From assembly GCA_029255685.2 (NCBI GenBank), contig CM055315.2, positions 32,865,501-32,929,500 on the forward strand: 64,000 nt of DNA, in the 5' to 3' direction. The translations under genes and the position numbers were made by a program. This document shows, one piece after another, positions 38,707 through 51,431 of the stretch. Within the stretch, counting starts at the first letter, position 1. Every line of letters starts with the position of its first letter. Under the pieces are notes generated by a model. The model was given only the letters and a program-made list of their open reading frames with translations. It did no database searches and was not told the DNA's origin. This stretch comes from Silene conica (taxonomy: Eukaryota; Streptophyta; Magnoliopsida; Caryophyllales; Caryophyllaceae).

Positions 38707-41577
38707 ATTATGTAGATCACTTGAATTATCTTTTTTATCGCCTTTATAGGTCTCTAACAAGCGCAATAGGTAAATCCCAGTATCAGCTTCATCACCAATA
38801 ACTGATTTAGGAACTTCCTCAAGTGATTGCCCAAATACATTATGGACACTAGGCATTTTCTTTTTCAAGGCCGTAGACACAAATTTTCTCTACAAAAAAG
38901 ATCACACAAATAATATTGATTACCGATTAACATTACTATTTAATCCATAAACATTTGATAAAATTGAAACACGTACTGCTTGTTCAACATGATCTGCATA
39001 GTTCAAGGAATTCTTCTCCATATGGTGCATGTAAGACTTGTAACTTTTGCTTGGGGAAATTAAAACAAAACACAAGTGGTTGTGGGCAGACGTATGGAGC
39101 AAAAATCTATAGATAGAAAGAAGTCGTAAAATAAATTGAGCTAGAAGAAATATCAGATATTAATAAGTAACATTGTCGTTTATAAATACTCACAAGGGCT
39201 GCTCCTGAAAAATCATCAATGTCCCTTCTAGGCTGAAGTTTTTTACAAAATTCATAAAATCATGATTTAAATAACATAAAGAAATAAGAATAAGAATTAA
39301 AAGACTGAAATGACACTTACGTTACAAAATCTAAGAGACAAATAGAATCTTAACGGTGAGTTACGTGATTTTGATTTATCAGTCTTGTTCAAAATGTGAC
39401 ACCACACACATGTAACTGCCTTAACCACTATCTCACCAGAGATTATAGTCTTCAAATCTGCCCGTGTAAGTGAATGGATGTCGTTCTTGAAAAGAATTTC
39501 ACTGCAAGAAAGACAAGACAAAAAATATCAGGGGTTGAATACTGGAAATCACCCTATTGTAATATTTGATAAGCATACATAAATTTACTGGAAACCTATA
39601 GCTATATACCTGTCATCAAACGACTGCCCAAAAACATACTCCAATACTTTTTTTTCCAGATTGATTCAAGTCCCCCATGACACAAACATTCCTTTGTAGA
39701 AATGGTGATCTAAAAACCTCAGTAGGCACTCTACTCCTCTTATTTGGCATAATATCAACTGGTAGTGGTAAGGAAGAGAGGGGTGAAATACAGATAGGTG
39801 GTGATGCAGGAGGGGACACTTGTGGTGATCTTTCACATGGAGGTGATTTCGGAGAGTCACGTTCTTGCGACTCTGAACTTAATAGTTTAAAGGAAGGTGG
39901 CATAATAATAGGAGGTGTCAGCCGTGGAGACTGTCTTGGTGTATTTGCTTTAGCTTGCTTTTGCTTTTCAGAGTGCTGGACGCTTTCAATCTCCTCAGGT
40001 ACCTTTCTTGCGGTCTCCTTGGGTACCTCACTAGCTAGACGCTTACCCAAAGCGATCTCAAATTTCAGAAGAGCTGCCAATAACTCGTCTTCACATGAGA
40101 ATTCGTGCTTAGCAAATTCACTAAGTGGATCAGAGCCTATATCTTCAACCCGTCTGCATTCATCCCTGCCCTTTTCAAGCCCCTTCCTTTTCACCTCACA
40201 TGTTTTCTCTCCAATCCCCCACCCTTTTACACCATTTGTTTTATCTCCTTGGCCCAATGCTTCTGCCATAGATACCATCTGCCGCACAACATCACATTCG
40301 GGCCTCTCTGTTTTAGCCTCAGCCAAGACTTTGAAAAATGTTTCATAGGCAATAACAAATCCATTTGCATCAACCACCAACTTTTTAACAATAAGGCAGC
40401 TCTTCTTTCCTTGATCAAAAATCCCAGTGGTGTGCGTAGGCTCCTGCCCAGAAGGTCCAGGAGGTGTGTGCATGCGGGGAGGTATGTGCATTGACTCTTC
40501 ATCAACATTAGGCAGTAGTACAAGACGGGGTTGAACAACCCCCTTCCCAAACCCTACCTTAAGCTCCTCTTTCATCCTCTTTGAAATAGATGTTCTTGAC
40601 CATGAAGCCAATGTAGGGAACACTCTTGGAACTTGCTCATATTTGAATCTAACTCGGTCTAAATAAATAAAAACTAAAAGCATTATAGGACCCCCAAAGT
40701 TAGCTGTGTCAGAATAACTGCTTTTCCAAGAATCTACCACTTTAATTAATTGCTTTAGTGTAAATCCACACCAATTCAAAGATGAAACACAAGCAACATC
40801 CCCCAGAACCTTCAAAATTCGAAGACTAGTTATAGTCCCTTTGACACCCATCAAAAAAGTTGAGACTATAAAAACTATAAAATTTCTTTTAAAGTCATCC
40901 CCCCTTATTGTTGTGTAATCATCAAATCATATACTTCTTGTGTCTTAACTTGTTTGTGATTATCACTAAACTGCTTAAACTCCAAAAAATCCTCATTTTG
41001 GTCATATGAAGTGGCTATTTTTATTTCCGTGGGACCCTTGGGAATACCAGTAGATAGGTAAACATCATTCTCGGTAATCAGAAGTTTTTCATCCATAAGA
41101 GACAGTGAACATGTGTTAAATGTGGAAACTAACCAGTAAGCTAAAAAGCAAGGAACCATGTCGGTTTGTAGCATTAGCAAGCCCCCAAAACCTATTGATT
41201 GTATATCTGCCTTTTGTTGATCACTCATATGTTGTTTGATGAATGTTAACAACAACTTTGATGACATTCTTGTTCTCAAAGAGGTAGAGGAATCAACTTT
41301 ACATGTACTTGCACCAAGACCTTTTACCGTTAGTTCCTTCGTATCTGTTCATATATTAAAAAGCACATATTATGTTAAAAACCAAGAGTAGGAGCAAAGA
41401 AGATATATATTAATGCATTCTAAGAGATATACTAATGCATTCTAGCTGGCAGAGAAAGTGACCTTGAGCTAGAACAATAGTGGAATCATCATCTCTTTTT
41501 CTTTTCCTAGAAGGAGAGCCCTTCATCGTCTTGCATGGACTTGGAATATCATCAGCTATCACCTTTAGTTTCTTCAT
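38707..41577 (-). pseudogene. Ulp1/SENP-like (C48) cysteine-protease gene of KAONASHI-MULE type, inactive
   Basis: Exons read on the minus strand: 41577-41463 (basic stretch SRKRKRDDD, possible nuclear signal), 41344-39611, 39501-39321, 39232-39194, about 39110-38960 and 38889-38707. Phases join cleanly at the first two introns. The N-terminal part (FIKQHMSDQQ..., LLITENDVYLSTGIPKGP) resembles the DUF1985/plant-mobile-domain region. Then come a Pro/Ser-rich linker and the KRSRVPTEVFRSPF motif that precedes the Ulp1 domain in such proteins. In the protease part the His region (AHNHLCFVLI) is present, the Asp region reads SYMHHME, and the expected DCG is DTG at ~38785. Frameshifts lie near 40910, 39640 and 39085. 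The family is expected to cleave SUMO-like proteins; this copy should not. Confidence 0.72.
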
Positions 41578-43577
41578 ATATGTTCATATATAATAGCAGT
41601 TTAGTGATTCCAAAAAATATACTTGAGGCTAAAGCTGTTGACTCTAAAAAATAATTGGTTGATATATATTTGAGTTTTGGGTGAGTCAGAGAGGTTACTC
41701 TATTTAAGAGCGAGAATTAGCCCCCTTTACCACATCATTATAAGCGGCTTTCTACTGAAGCAGCCGACAAACTGCTGGACTGGACAAATCTAATTCGTTA
41801 GCATCTGCTCGTATCCAACTGGAAAAGGGTCTGACTGCCCTTAATATCCGTCTGTCCACTCTTATGACTAGTCAATGTTGAAGTTAATGGTTGAAGAAAC
41901 TGCTACTGATAGGATTTAGAGCCAGAGAGATTCATTACTTATATTATAGACGAGATTAATTGCTTTAGTTTATTCCGCTTTTACAGCACATAGATAGACT
42001 TTAATTTAGACTGATATGAAAGAAAGGTTGGAGACATATCAGCCTACATTCCTACTAATGCGATCCTTATACGATGACATGTTTGCGCTTGTGTAGGTTT
42101 TGAATTGCAGTAGTGACGTTCTGAATGGCAATTTTGGCATGAACAGATCACAGATGGCTTATATATTCAGGTAATTAACTGATCAAAGGTAGTAGTAATA
42201 TAGTAGTAGCAGTAGACAAAGTAGTTTGGTAAGAGTATATCTAGTCTCTACCCTTTTATAACAACACCTAAGTTGACCAATAATTGAGTTGATAAAGAAG
42301 CACAAGCAAGTAGCAGACCCAAATCCCTTCTCAGCCGTCAACACCTCACTCGAAACCTCTACACAATTACATCACACCTGCACTGCACACCTACTTCTTA
42401 CCAATTCCTCATTTCACAACTTTTCTAACTAATACTCCCTCACACACTCATTTTCGTCTCAAGGTTTCAAACGGATTATATATATGTTATCCATTTAACT
42501 GTGTTCCAAATTTAAATAGTTATATTTTAGCATTAAAATGGTCAAATAACACTATTTCAAGGTTTCAGACAGAATAGTTCCTGGCCTCTAGTGAGAATTA
42601 GGGTTGTTTTGGACAAAAAATTGGTATTCTAGTGTCCGATCAACAAAAATAGTCGATTATATCCAAGTAATGAATGAAGTTGTTGAGTGATTGTTAAATC
42701 ACAAGCATGAGTGGATCAAAGGGCTTTTTATGCTGATGTCGAGTATTCATACCTCCTTTACATCTTGTCTAAGTCCTGTTTACAAATTACAATAATGCCA
42801 CTTGGTATTCTAGTGTCCGATCCACCACACTTGACAAGTTTAACATGAGATCGATCACTGACACAAACATATTTTGATTTTCCATGTATAAAATGAAACA
42901 AAATGCAAACTGAAAACAAGCTAGATTCAAATAAACTTGCTTAGCCTGTTTTTCTTTACTTTACCGTCAATACAAACATAAAATGAAAACACACTTATAA
43001 GATTCAAGTACAGTATATAAAGTAAGAAGATACAGTTGCCAGAGTCTGTTCAACTTAGAAGAACTTTAAGAATGTACAAAACTTAGCGTAGTAAGGTCAT
43101 ATAACATAATGCAAATTACAAAGAAGAAAGGAAAGGAGAGGAAGTTAGGCGGCCATGTTTATTGTTGTTTTGAAGCAATTAGGCAAGAATCGTCAAGCCA
43201 AAATTCAGGGAGATGTTGAATTAGAGACCAATGTTGTTTTAAGCTTTAATGATCCATACTGAACATCTTATCTTGTATTAAGAATTAATGTACTTACTAT
43301 ACATTTTAAATGTACCAATAGCTCTTTTGTAACGTACCTAATAGGTAAAGAAATATCTATTAAAAAACCCGCCTATTTCAACCTAAACCCTTTTCCACCT
43401 TTCCCTTATTATTATCTGTAAACATGTTTGTTTCACATGAACCACAATGGTTTGAAAATTGACAGATACAGAATTTCACAATAGCAAAATTAGCAATGAC
43501 GTCGTTGAAAAGACCTATAATTATTATAAAGAGAAGATGAACCTTTTTCTTAGTCCTGTGTCGATGGATTGCTAGAG
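41578..43577. other. MULE interior without a recognised gene
   Basis: Two kb of AT-rich sequence up to the copia-2 target site. A stretch at 41745-41880 could be coding in pieces but matches nothing I know. 43290-43340 carries the AAATGTACC...CGTACCTA repeat also seen at 33990 and 53727. Confidence 0.4.
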
Positions 43578-43582
43578 CTGGA

Positions 43583-44585
43583 TGTTGGGGCTGGCGTCCT
43601 TGACAGTTAGTACAATGACTTATTAAATCTCTTAAAGGATCACAAAGGCATACTTTGGTATTATTATCAGTTGATCCACATTTATCAATAACGGTTGGCT
43701 TGCTAGATAAGTTTGACGTTATTGTCATACGGATGACGGTGATCAACTGGTCCCTATACGTCACACCTATAGGACACGTTTAAGAGATGTGAAGGTATGA
43801 AGATACAGTCACATTTATGCCGGATATGACTAAACAGTTAGTCAGAGATATTGACTATTAAATTAGTCAATGAGATGTTGAGATTATTATTTAATACAGA
43901 TTAAATAATTTTAGCTAATACGGATTACATGATTAATTCGTAAATTAAATATAAACGGTTATATTTAATTAAATATTGAATTTGTGTATTAATATAAGCA
44001 GTTATATTAATTGACATAATTATACAATATCGTATTTTTATCAGACCATTATTAATGTATCGACTACATTAATATCTGATAACATGTATACGATTTATAA
44101 TTAAAACCCGCGGATTATATTTTAGCTTTAGGGTCGAATCACGCAAGAGCATAAGGTAAGAGTGGAAAGCCCACTCTCACCCTAACCCTAATTCGGCCGA
44201 GAGAGTTACAAAAGGAAAAGGATTCTCCTTTTGTCAGACTAATCATTCCACTGACTGATATTACTGATCTCAAGAAAAATTAGGTTTTTGAGAACTGTCT
44301 TTTCCCTAAACCTAGATATCACATCTGATAAACCTCACAAAACCTCTCCCCATATTGCAATGCAATTGGAGAGCATTTCTAGCACACGCAGCATCGTCTC
44401 AGACAAGTCTTGGGTGCAAGTTATAGGAGGGAATTTCCTTTAATTCATGTTCTTAGGTCATTCGCTCAAAGGACCTAAGGTTGTACTCTATTATTCATAT
44501 TTTTCATCTTATGACATTTATTCACATATGTTATTTTCGTTATAATCCAGTAATTTTGAGGGTGAATACATGATTATTCCCCACA
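43583..44585 (+). repeat. Copia-2 5' LTR
   Basis: 1003 bp, opening TGTTGGGGCTGG and closing ATTCCCCACA. Contains the element promoter by position; no box assigned. Confidence 0.92.
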
Positions 44586-44587
44586 AG

Positions 44588-44600
44588 TGGTATAAGAGCC
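44588..44600 (+). other. Primer-binding site, copia-2 (one mismatch)
   Basis: It reads TGGTATAAGAGCC. The usual tRNA-iMet site is TGGTATCAGAGCC, so one base differs (C to A). Confidence 0.8.
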
Positions 44601-44854
44601 AAGGCCACGAAAATTTTACAATTGTGTTTTTCATAAGATGTTTTAAAATTGAAAATTTGCATCTCGTAAGATGTCTCGGGCGTGTGCCATTTTTGTGTAA
44701 AATCGATCATGTTTTTCGATTTTAATTTGCATATTGTTGATTAATCTATATTTTTAACAGTATGTAAATCATTTGTTGTTGTTTATTGTTGATTTACACG
44801 GTTGAAATCACGGATAAACACACGTTTTGTTTTAATTTTCTACCCGTCAGTCCG

Positions 44855-45220
44855 TCACTCGATCGAGCACTTTTTGGCTCGATCGAGCAGTTTTTAAAGC
44901 AACCTGTCATTCGATCCAACACCTTTTGGCTCGATTGAGTACTTTGGATTCTACGAACGAGCGTATTTCTACTCGTTCGTAGTCTGCCTCGATGACCCGT
45001 CACTCGATCGAGACTTGCTGTACTCGATCGAGTGACACTAGTCCGTCGATCGACCTCGCTTTAACTCGATCGAACAGTTTTCAGGGTATTTTAATTTTTC
45101 TGAAAATTTTGGTTTTCTAAAAATTTTTGGGTTCGATCGAGCACCTGTTTTACTCGATCGAACAAGTCGTCTGTCAAGGTTAGTCCATCGAGTACTCTTG
45201 TGACTCGATCGAGCAAACCC
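44855..45220. repeat. Cluster of CTCGATCGAG palindromes in the copia-2 leader
   Basis: About a dozen copies of TCGATCGA or one-base variants (e.g. 44859, 44878, 45002, 45023, 45064, 45132, 45151, 45203) are spaced 20-70 bp and embedded in GTCACTCGATCGAGCAC-like units. Confidence 0.85.
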
Positions 45221-46543
45221 TGTTTTGGCAGAATTTCGATAATGATTTATTTTATTTTATTTTCTCTTGGCCCATGATAATATACCATATACAGAAATAG
45301 TATATTGACTTTTGTGAAACGGTTCACACTCGTTATTATTTTAAAACGGTTTAAAATAATGGATTATAATTTTATTAAGATTTATGTGACTAAAACGGTA
45401 TAATCACATAATTTTAATCTCGTAAGGTGGTTAAGTAAATTTATTAAACATAATAACGGTATTATGTCATGAATGAATTTGTTTTAGTTGATGCATTTAT
45501 TTATCGTCTTGTTGAATGCTTATGAATGCTTTTATAACGTATTTAATTTTGCAAACGGTTGTAACTTAGTGTGGCCTTTGAAGATTGTGTTACCGTAATG
45601 ATGGAACACGGTCTTGTTTGTAATTTTGAGATCTCGTATCTCAGTTTTGGTTTGTCCCTTGTAATTACTTTTGTATTTAAATTAGAATGTAAATAGGTTT
45701 ATATTTGTAATTTAAATTAGTAATTTTGTGAAGACCAAAGACAGAGACCGGATGCTCACTCCCGCTGCAAAGACCAAGATGGAACATCAAGACAAGCTTC
45801 TAGGGTCCAACGGTGGATTCCAAAGTTGTTTTATGTTTATTTTGGTAGGATATGCCACACTAGGACTTTTATTTACGTTCATAGCTTTCTTTTATGCTTT
45901 CATCGATAATAGCTTGCATCATTTTCCGCCTAAAACCAAACCACCTATAACATGCCTGAAAACTGACTCATGTAGAGGTTACGCGTTAGTTTTCTTATGA
46001 CATACAGATGTCTTTTGTCTCATGTTAAGTCATCTCTTAATTTCATTCATTCACGATTATGCTAGATTTTAGTTCACTTAAAATGAATAAATACAAGTTG
46101 ATGGGGTCTTCCTCGTATAACCAAAAATTGAGAAAAGTCTTTATAAATCAGACTCCCATGAATCCCTTCTTTGTCGGTAGGCATAATATGACCCCTTCTA
46201 CGTCGGGTAAGTGGGAACAGATGATTTATTTTATCTCAACATTGTGGTCACTAGATACTATCTAGCGATTATAATGGATTTAAAGATGAGATTTACGGAA
46301 ATCTATCGACCAGGAGTTCTAACGGTAGAACTAGCCAAACAGTTGGCTTATCAATTTACGGAAATTGAGTCTTGGGATCGTTTATATAATTCTTGAGGGA
46401 GATCAATTATATAAATGCATGAGTCTACGAGTTTAAATTCAATTTAAAATAGACTTAAATCACAACGACAAGTTGCTTATATCGTTTTGTTTTATCTTCT
46501 TTTCAGTGTAGAACACGATCAAATTTAAAATGCTTAATAACAA
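45221..46543 (+). other. Copia-2 leader up to gag, with block shared with Copia-1
   Basis: 45728-46000 is an open stretch (GTG start) with a hydrophobic segment. 46140-46215 shares ATGAATCCCTTCTT and GGGTAAGTGGG with Copia-1 at 2431-2505. No recognisable protein. Confidence 0.5.
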
Positions 46544-47221
46544 ATGGCTGGTGAAGACCCAATGCCAAGTGCCAAGCTAGCACGAGAATCCTGGCTTAAA
46601 GCCTTAACGGACTCCATGAATCAGTCGACTAGACTGTGGCATGATGGGTCAAACTTCTCTGACTGGGAGGCAGCATTACGGAATGCTGCCATTGCTGACG
46701 GAAAGCTCAAGTACTTGACTGAGCCTATCCTGGCACACCCAGGAACTGGAACCAGAGCTAACGAAGTTCGCGCTCATAGCGACTTCGTCATTGAAGCGGG
46801 TGCGTTAAAGAACGTACTGATCTATGCAATGGAATCCAATTTGCAAAGACGCTTCATCTCCCATGGTGCAAACAAGATTTTCACCACGCTCACTAACGAA
46901 TTCTCGAAAGCTCCGAGAATCGTTTCCTATGAGCATACATGTCGCTTCTTTGAAGCGAAACTCCAGAAGGGCCAAGCTGTTAGCCCACATATTCTCAACA
47001 TGATTGAGAATATCGAGAAACTGGAGGCCTTAAACTGCAAGATCAGTGAGAACATAATCGTTGATCGAATACTTTATTCGTTTCATGATGAGTTCGCCCT
47101 CTTTAGGGCCAACTATTACATGAACGACATGAAGAAGACTCCTCATGAGCTCCACTCCCTTCTCGTACAGACCGAGAAGGACCTGAAATTAAGTGGGAGC
47201 GTGAAGAAGGATTTCTCATGA
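46544..47221 (+). pseudogene. gag: Copia-2 gag, capsid part
   Basis: From the ATG at 46544, 225 codons show the copia gag pattern: GSNFSDWEAALRNAA, GALKNVLIYAMESNLQRR and the VSPHILNMIENIEKLEAL helix region. It ends early at a TGA (47219-47221) where a lost base near 47210 shifts the frame. The reading continues in the next frame from 47218 with a Lys/Gly-rich nucleocapsid segment. It is homologous to the Copia-1 gag at 2844, which matches it in layout but is clearly diverged. Confidence 0.88.
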
Positions 47222-50200
47222 TCTCCAGTAAAGGCAAAGGTAAAGGGAAAGCGAAAGCTCAAGGCGACCTAGCGGTAGGTAAGCCTAAGTTCAAGAAGTC
47301 GGGATTTGCTAAGAGTGGGTCCGGTGAGTCGAGCAACTTACAGGGTAAGACAAAGAGCAAGGATACAAGCATAGAATACCACCATTGCCACAAGACTGGC
47401 CATTGGAGGCGCACGTGCCCCGTGTATCGTGAGGACATTAAGGCAGGCCGCGTTACTCTTGTTGGTATGTCTTCTACTTCTTTTATTCACATGATTGAGA
47501 TTAATCATGCAAGTTACGGAACTTGGGTACTAGATACTGGTTGTGGTTCTCATCTGCGTAATCATGTGCAGGGCCTCCGAAACCAAGAGCCCCTCATAAA
47601 GGGTGAGGTTGACCTGCGTGTCGGGAATGGAGCACGAGTTGCTGCAGTCTCGAGGGGAACATACGTGATCCATCTTCCTAGTGGATTCGAGTTATCTTTG
47701 TATAACTGTTATTATGTTCCTAGTTTATCCAAAAACATTATTTCTGTTTCTGCACTTGACAAACTCGGTTTTTCATTTGTAATAGAGAATAATAGCTGTA
47801 TTTTCTCATTACACAATATGATATATGGCAAGGCAGTTTCCATAATGGAATTTATGTTTTAGATCAAACCACCGAAATATTACACGTGAATAACAAGAAG
47901 TTAAAGGTTGGTGACAAAGATCAAACCTACCTATGGCATTGCCGTATGGGACATATAAATGAGAAACGCGTAAAACAGCTCATACAGAATGGAGCTATCT
48001 CGGCCTTTGATTTCGAATCATATAGCACGTGTGTCTCATCGGTAAGATGACTCGTATTTCCTTCAAAGGTGTTGGAATGCGCGCTGCCGACCTATTAGGA
48101 CTCATACATACGGATGTATGTGGCCCTATGTCGATCAACGCACGAGAAGGCTATAGGTATTTCATCAATTTCACGGATGATTTGAGTAGATATGGCTATG
48201 TCTACTTAATGAAACATAAAAGTGAATCCTTTGACAAGTTCAAAGAATACCAGAATCGGGTATAGAACCAATTGGGAAGAAAGATTAAAGCACTACGATC
48301 TGATCGTGGTGGCGAGTATCTTTCTCATGAGTTTGATCAACACCTTAAAGACTGTGGCATCGTTCTACAGTTGACTCCACCTGGAATGCCACAATTAAAT
48401 GGTGTGTCCGAACGGAGAAATCGAATTCTACTTGATATGGTTCGATCCATGATGAGTCACACCGTTGTGCCTGATTCATTGTGGGGCTATGCTCTTTTGT
48501 CAGCCGCTCTAATACTTAACCGAAGTCCGTCTAAAGTTGTTGACAAGACTCCATGCGAGTTATGGAAAGGAACGGTCCCTAACTTGTCCTTTATTCGGGT
48601 TTGGGGTTGCGAAGCTTATGTCAAGTGGAGACACGAGGACAAGCTAGGCCCGCGATCGGTCAAGACATACTTTATAGGTTATCCAAAAGGTACTTTTGGT
48701 CATTACTTCTACTCGCTAACCGAAAAACGTGTTTTTGTTGCGGCTAGTGCGACGTTCTTAGAGAAAGAATTTCTCGAGAACAAGTCGAGTAATAGAACCT
48801 TCGATCTATCGGAGATTCAAGAACCAGCTACCGAGCAACCATTGAAGGAAGCAGTTCCTTCAACCTCGGCTGCGGTAGATATTCCTGAGGAACCTAGGAG
48901 GTCGGGAAGAGTCTTTATTCCTCCTGACAGATACATTGGTATGGTCAAGGAACATGACATAGATGACATCTTACTTCTAGAGGGTAATGAACCCACAACC
49001 TATAAAGGTGCCTTGACTAGTTCTGACTCAAAGCTATGGCTAGAAGCCATGCAATCCGAGATGGACTCCATGTATGAGAATAACGTGTGGGATCTTGTGG
49101 ACCTACCTGCAAAGATACGCCCCCTTGAATGCAAATGGCTTTACAAGATAAAGCATGTCGTGGAAGGACAACAAGATATTCACAAGGCACGACTAGGTTC
49201 TAAAGGTTTCACCCAGGTGCCAGGCTTGCACTACGATGAAATCTTTGCACCCGTAGTAATGCTACGTTCCATTCGGATTATCTTAGCGATTGCCGCATTT
49301 CCTGACTATGAAATCTGGCAAATGGACGTTAAAACCGCCTTCTTAAACGGTTATTTGGAGGAAGAGTTGTACATGGTACAACCCGAGGGTTTTATTGATC
49401 CTGAAAATCCTAAGAAGGTTTGCAAGCTTAAGCGTTCCATTTATGGACTTAAGCAAGCATCACAGAGTTGGAATCATCGCTTCGACCAAGTAATAAAGGA
49501 AAATGGTTTCATTCGATCAGTCGAGGAACCATGTCTCTATATCAAGTCGAGTGGGAGCAAGATTGTCTTCCTAGTATTGTATGTCGATGACATACTCCTG
49601 ATTGGGAATGACATACCTCTCCTATCTTCGGTTAAAGCATGGTTGAAAAACCATTTCCAGATGAAAGATCTGGGAAAGGCACAAAGAATTTTGGGCATCC
49701 GTATCTACAGTGATAGATCACGACGGATGTTGTCTCTCAGTCAGGAGTCTTATATAGATAAGATTCTAGAGAGATTCAGCATGACGAACTCCAAGAAAGG
49801 GTTCCTTCCTATGGCTACTGGGCTTCACTTGAGCAAGTCTCAAGAAGCTAAGACATTGGAAGAGAAAGAGCGCATGAGTCGGATTCCTTACGCTTCGGCT
49901 ATATGATCGATCATGTACGCCATGATATGCACACGTCCAGACGTTGCATATGCATTGAGTATGACAAGTCGATTCCAAGCACATCTAGGTGAACAACGCT
50001 GGATGGCCGTGAAAAACATTCTTAATTACCTACGGAGGACTAAAGATTGGGGATTGACTTATGGAGGCGACACGAGGCTCTGCGCCACTGGTTATGCAGA
50101 TGCTAGCTTCCAAACGGATCGAGACGACTCGGAATCTCAGTCTGGATTCGTTTTTACTCTTAATGGCGCTGCTGTCAGCTGGAAAAGTTCTAAACAAAGT

Positions 50201-50566
50201 GTTACAGCAGATTCTACAACTGAGTCCGAGTACTATGCCGCTTCGGAAGCAGCTAAGGAAGCAATATGGATGCGTCAATTCTTACAAGGACTATCAGTAG
50301 TGCCTAGTTCGAATGACCCGATCACCGTTTATTGTGACAATAAAGGTGCCATCTTCCAAGCTAGAGAGCCTAAGTCTAGTAACAAGTCTAGACATGTACA
50401 ACGGAAAGCTCATTTAATCAGAGATTACGTGGAGCAAAAGGAGATATTTATTGATAAGATCGCTACGGATGACAACATAGCCGATCCTCTTACTAAAGCA
50501 TTACGACGTGATAAGCATGAAGGGCACGTTAATTCCATGGGAATTAAACGTGTTCCTGAGTTGTAG
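47218..50566 (+). pseudogene. pol: Copia-2 pol: protease, integrase, reverse transcriptase, RNase H
   Basis: Zinc knuckle near 47385, where the first Cys is Tyr (YHHCHKTGHWRRTC). Protease WVLDTGCGSHL near 47524. Pre-integrase LWHCRMGHINEKR near 47935. Integrase D-D-E residues in HTDVCGPM, FTDDLSRYGY and NGVSERRNRILL (48105-48430). Reverse transcriptase from ~49070 with QMDVKTAFLNG and YVDD (~49580). RNase H YADASF, TESEYYAA and YCDNKGAI (50090-50350). Breaks: frameshifts near 47845 and 48035, a stop TAG at 48263-48265 and a stop TGA at 49904-49906. The enzymes would copy element RNA and integrate the cDNA; this copy cannot make them whole. Confidence 0.93.
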
Positions 50567-51431
50567 TACTCTTTTATGAATTCATGTTATAATTCATTTT
50601 CTTGTATACTCTATTACAACCTCATTGTTATGATATTTTATGTTTTGTTTTTCATGTGGAATTGTACGCCAATTTTGAACACCACAAAGTGAACTGATTA
50701 ACATTATATCGTTTTGGTCCTTGATTACCCACTTGAGCTGATAACTCAGGTAATCATTTTGTGACGTTGGTTGATGGTGGGTTCAACGAGCCATAAGTCA
50801 AACAGTTGACTGACCAATCACAAAGGCGAGTTATACGGACATCTCGTAGGACACCCCGTGACAACGTTATGGAGTCCTAAATGTTTTATAACATTGGGTG
50901 CCAGGTCGTGGATAGGACCTCCATTGTGTTCCTTAGAGTCGAGTCTTTTGACTTTCAACTGTCTCTTGAAAATAAGGCAGATTTTGGGTAACTTTGGTTT
51001 CTTTCCCACGGTCTTCCATAACAGGGGCCAAGAGGATTTTTTCTGGGTTATTTCATGCTGCGCTTACATCTGCAGGATTCGAGTTGAGGGAAATATCCAA
51101 ACCCTTATCAGGATTTTATCATTTCTCAGGGCCACTCGAGGAGTAGTAACTAAAATGCATGGCCATGCTCGAATACAGATTCGTTTTATCAGTTAATTTA
51201 CTCTCTAGTCGGGGAAACCACTCTTGATACATATCTATTGTAAGATACGACCTTTGCGAATACGGATTTGCAAATTGTTTTGCATTGAGTGGGAGAAATT
51301 TTAAATCGATATGAGAATCGGTTATCGCACCTACACTTGTACGGACAAGTGGGAGTTTGTTGGAGCTGGTGTCCTCCACATGTAGTGTAATAACATCATT
51401 GCACATACACTTGTACGAACAAGTGGGAGAT
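50567..51431 (+). other. Copia-2 3' untranslated region with duplicated purine tract
   Basis: No gene. At 51343-51360 a purine tract AAGTGGGAG is followed by TTTGTTGGAGCTGGTGTCC, i.e. an LTR start. About 70 bp later the same set recurs (AAGTGGGAGA then TTGTTGGGGCTGG at 51431), which is the real LTR border. The motif TACACTTGTACG.ACAAGTG precedes both. Confidence 0.75.

Noticed and set aside
39677-40494. Long plus-strand frames (223 and 129 codons)
   Set aside because: They are antisense to the Ulp1-like exon, which has family motifs on the minus strand.
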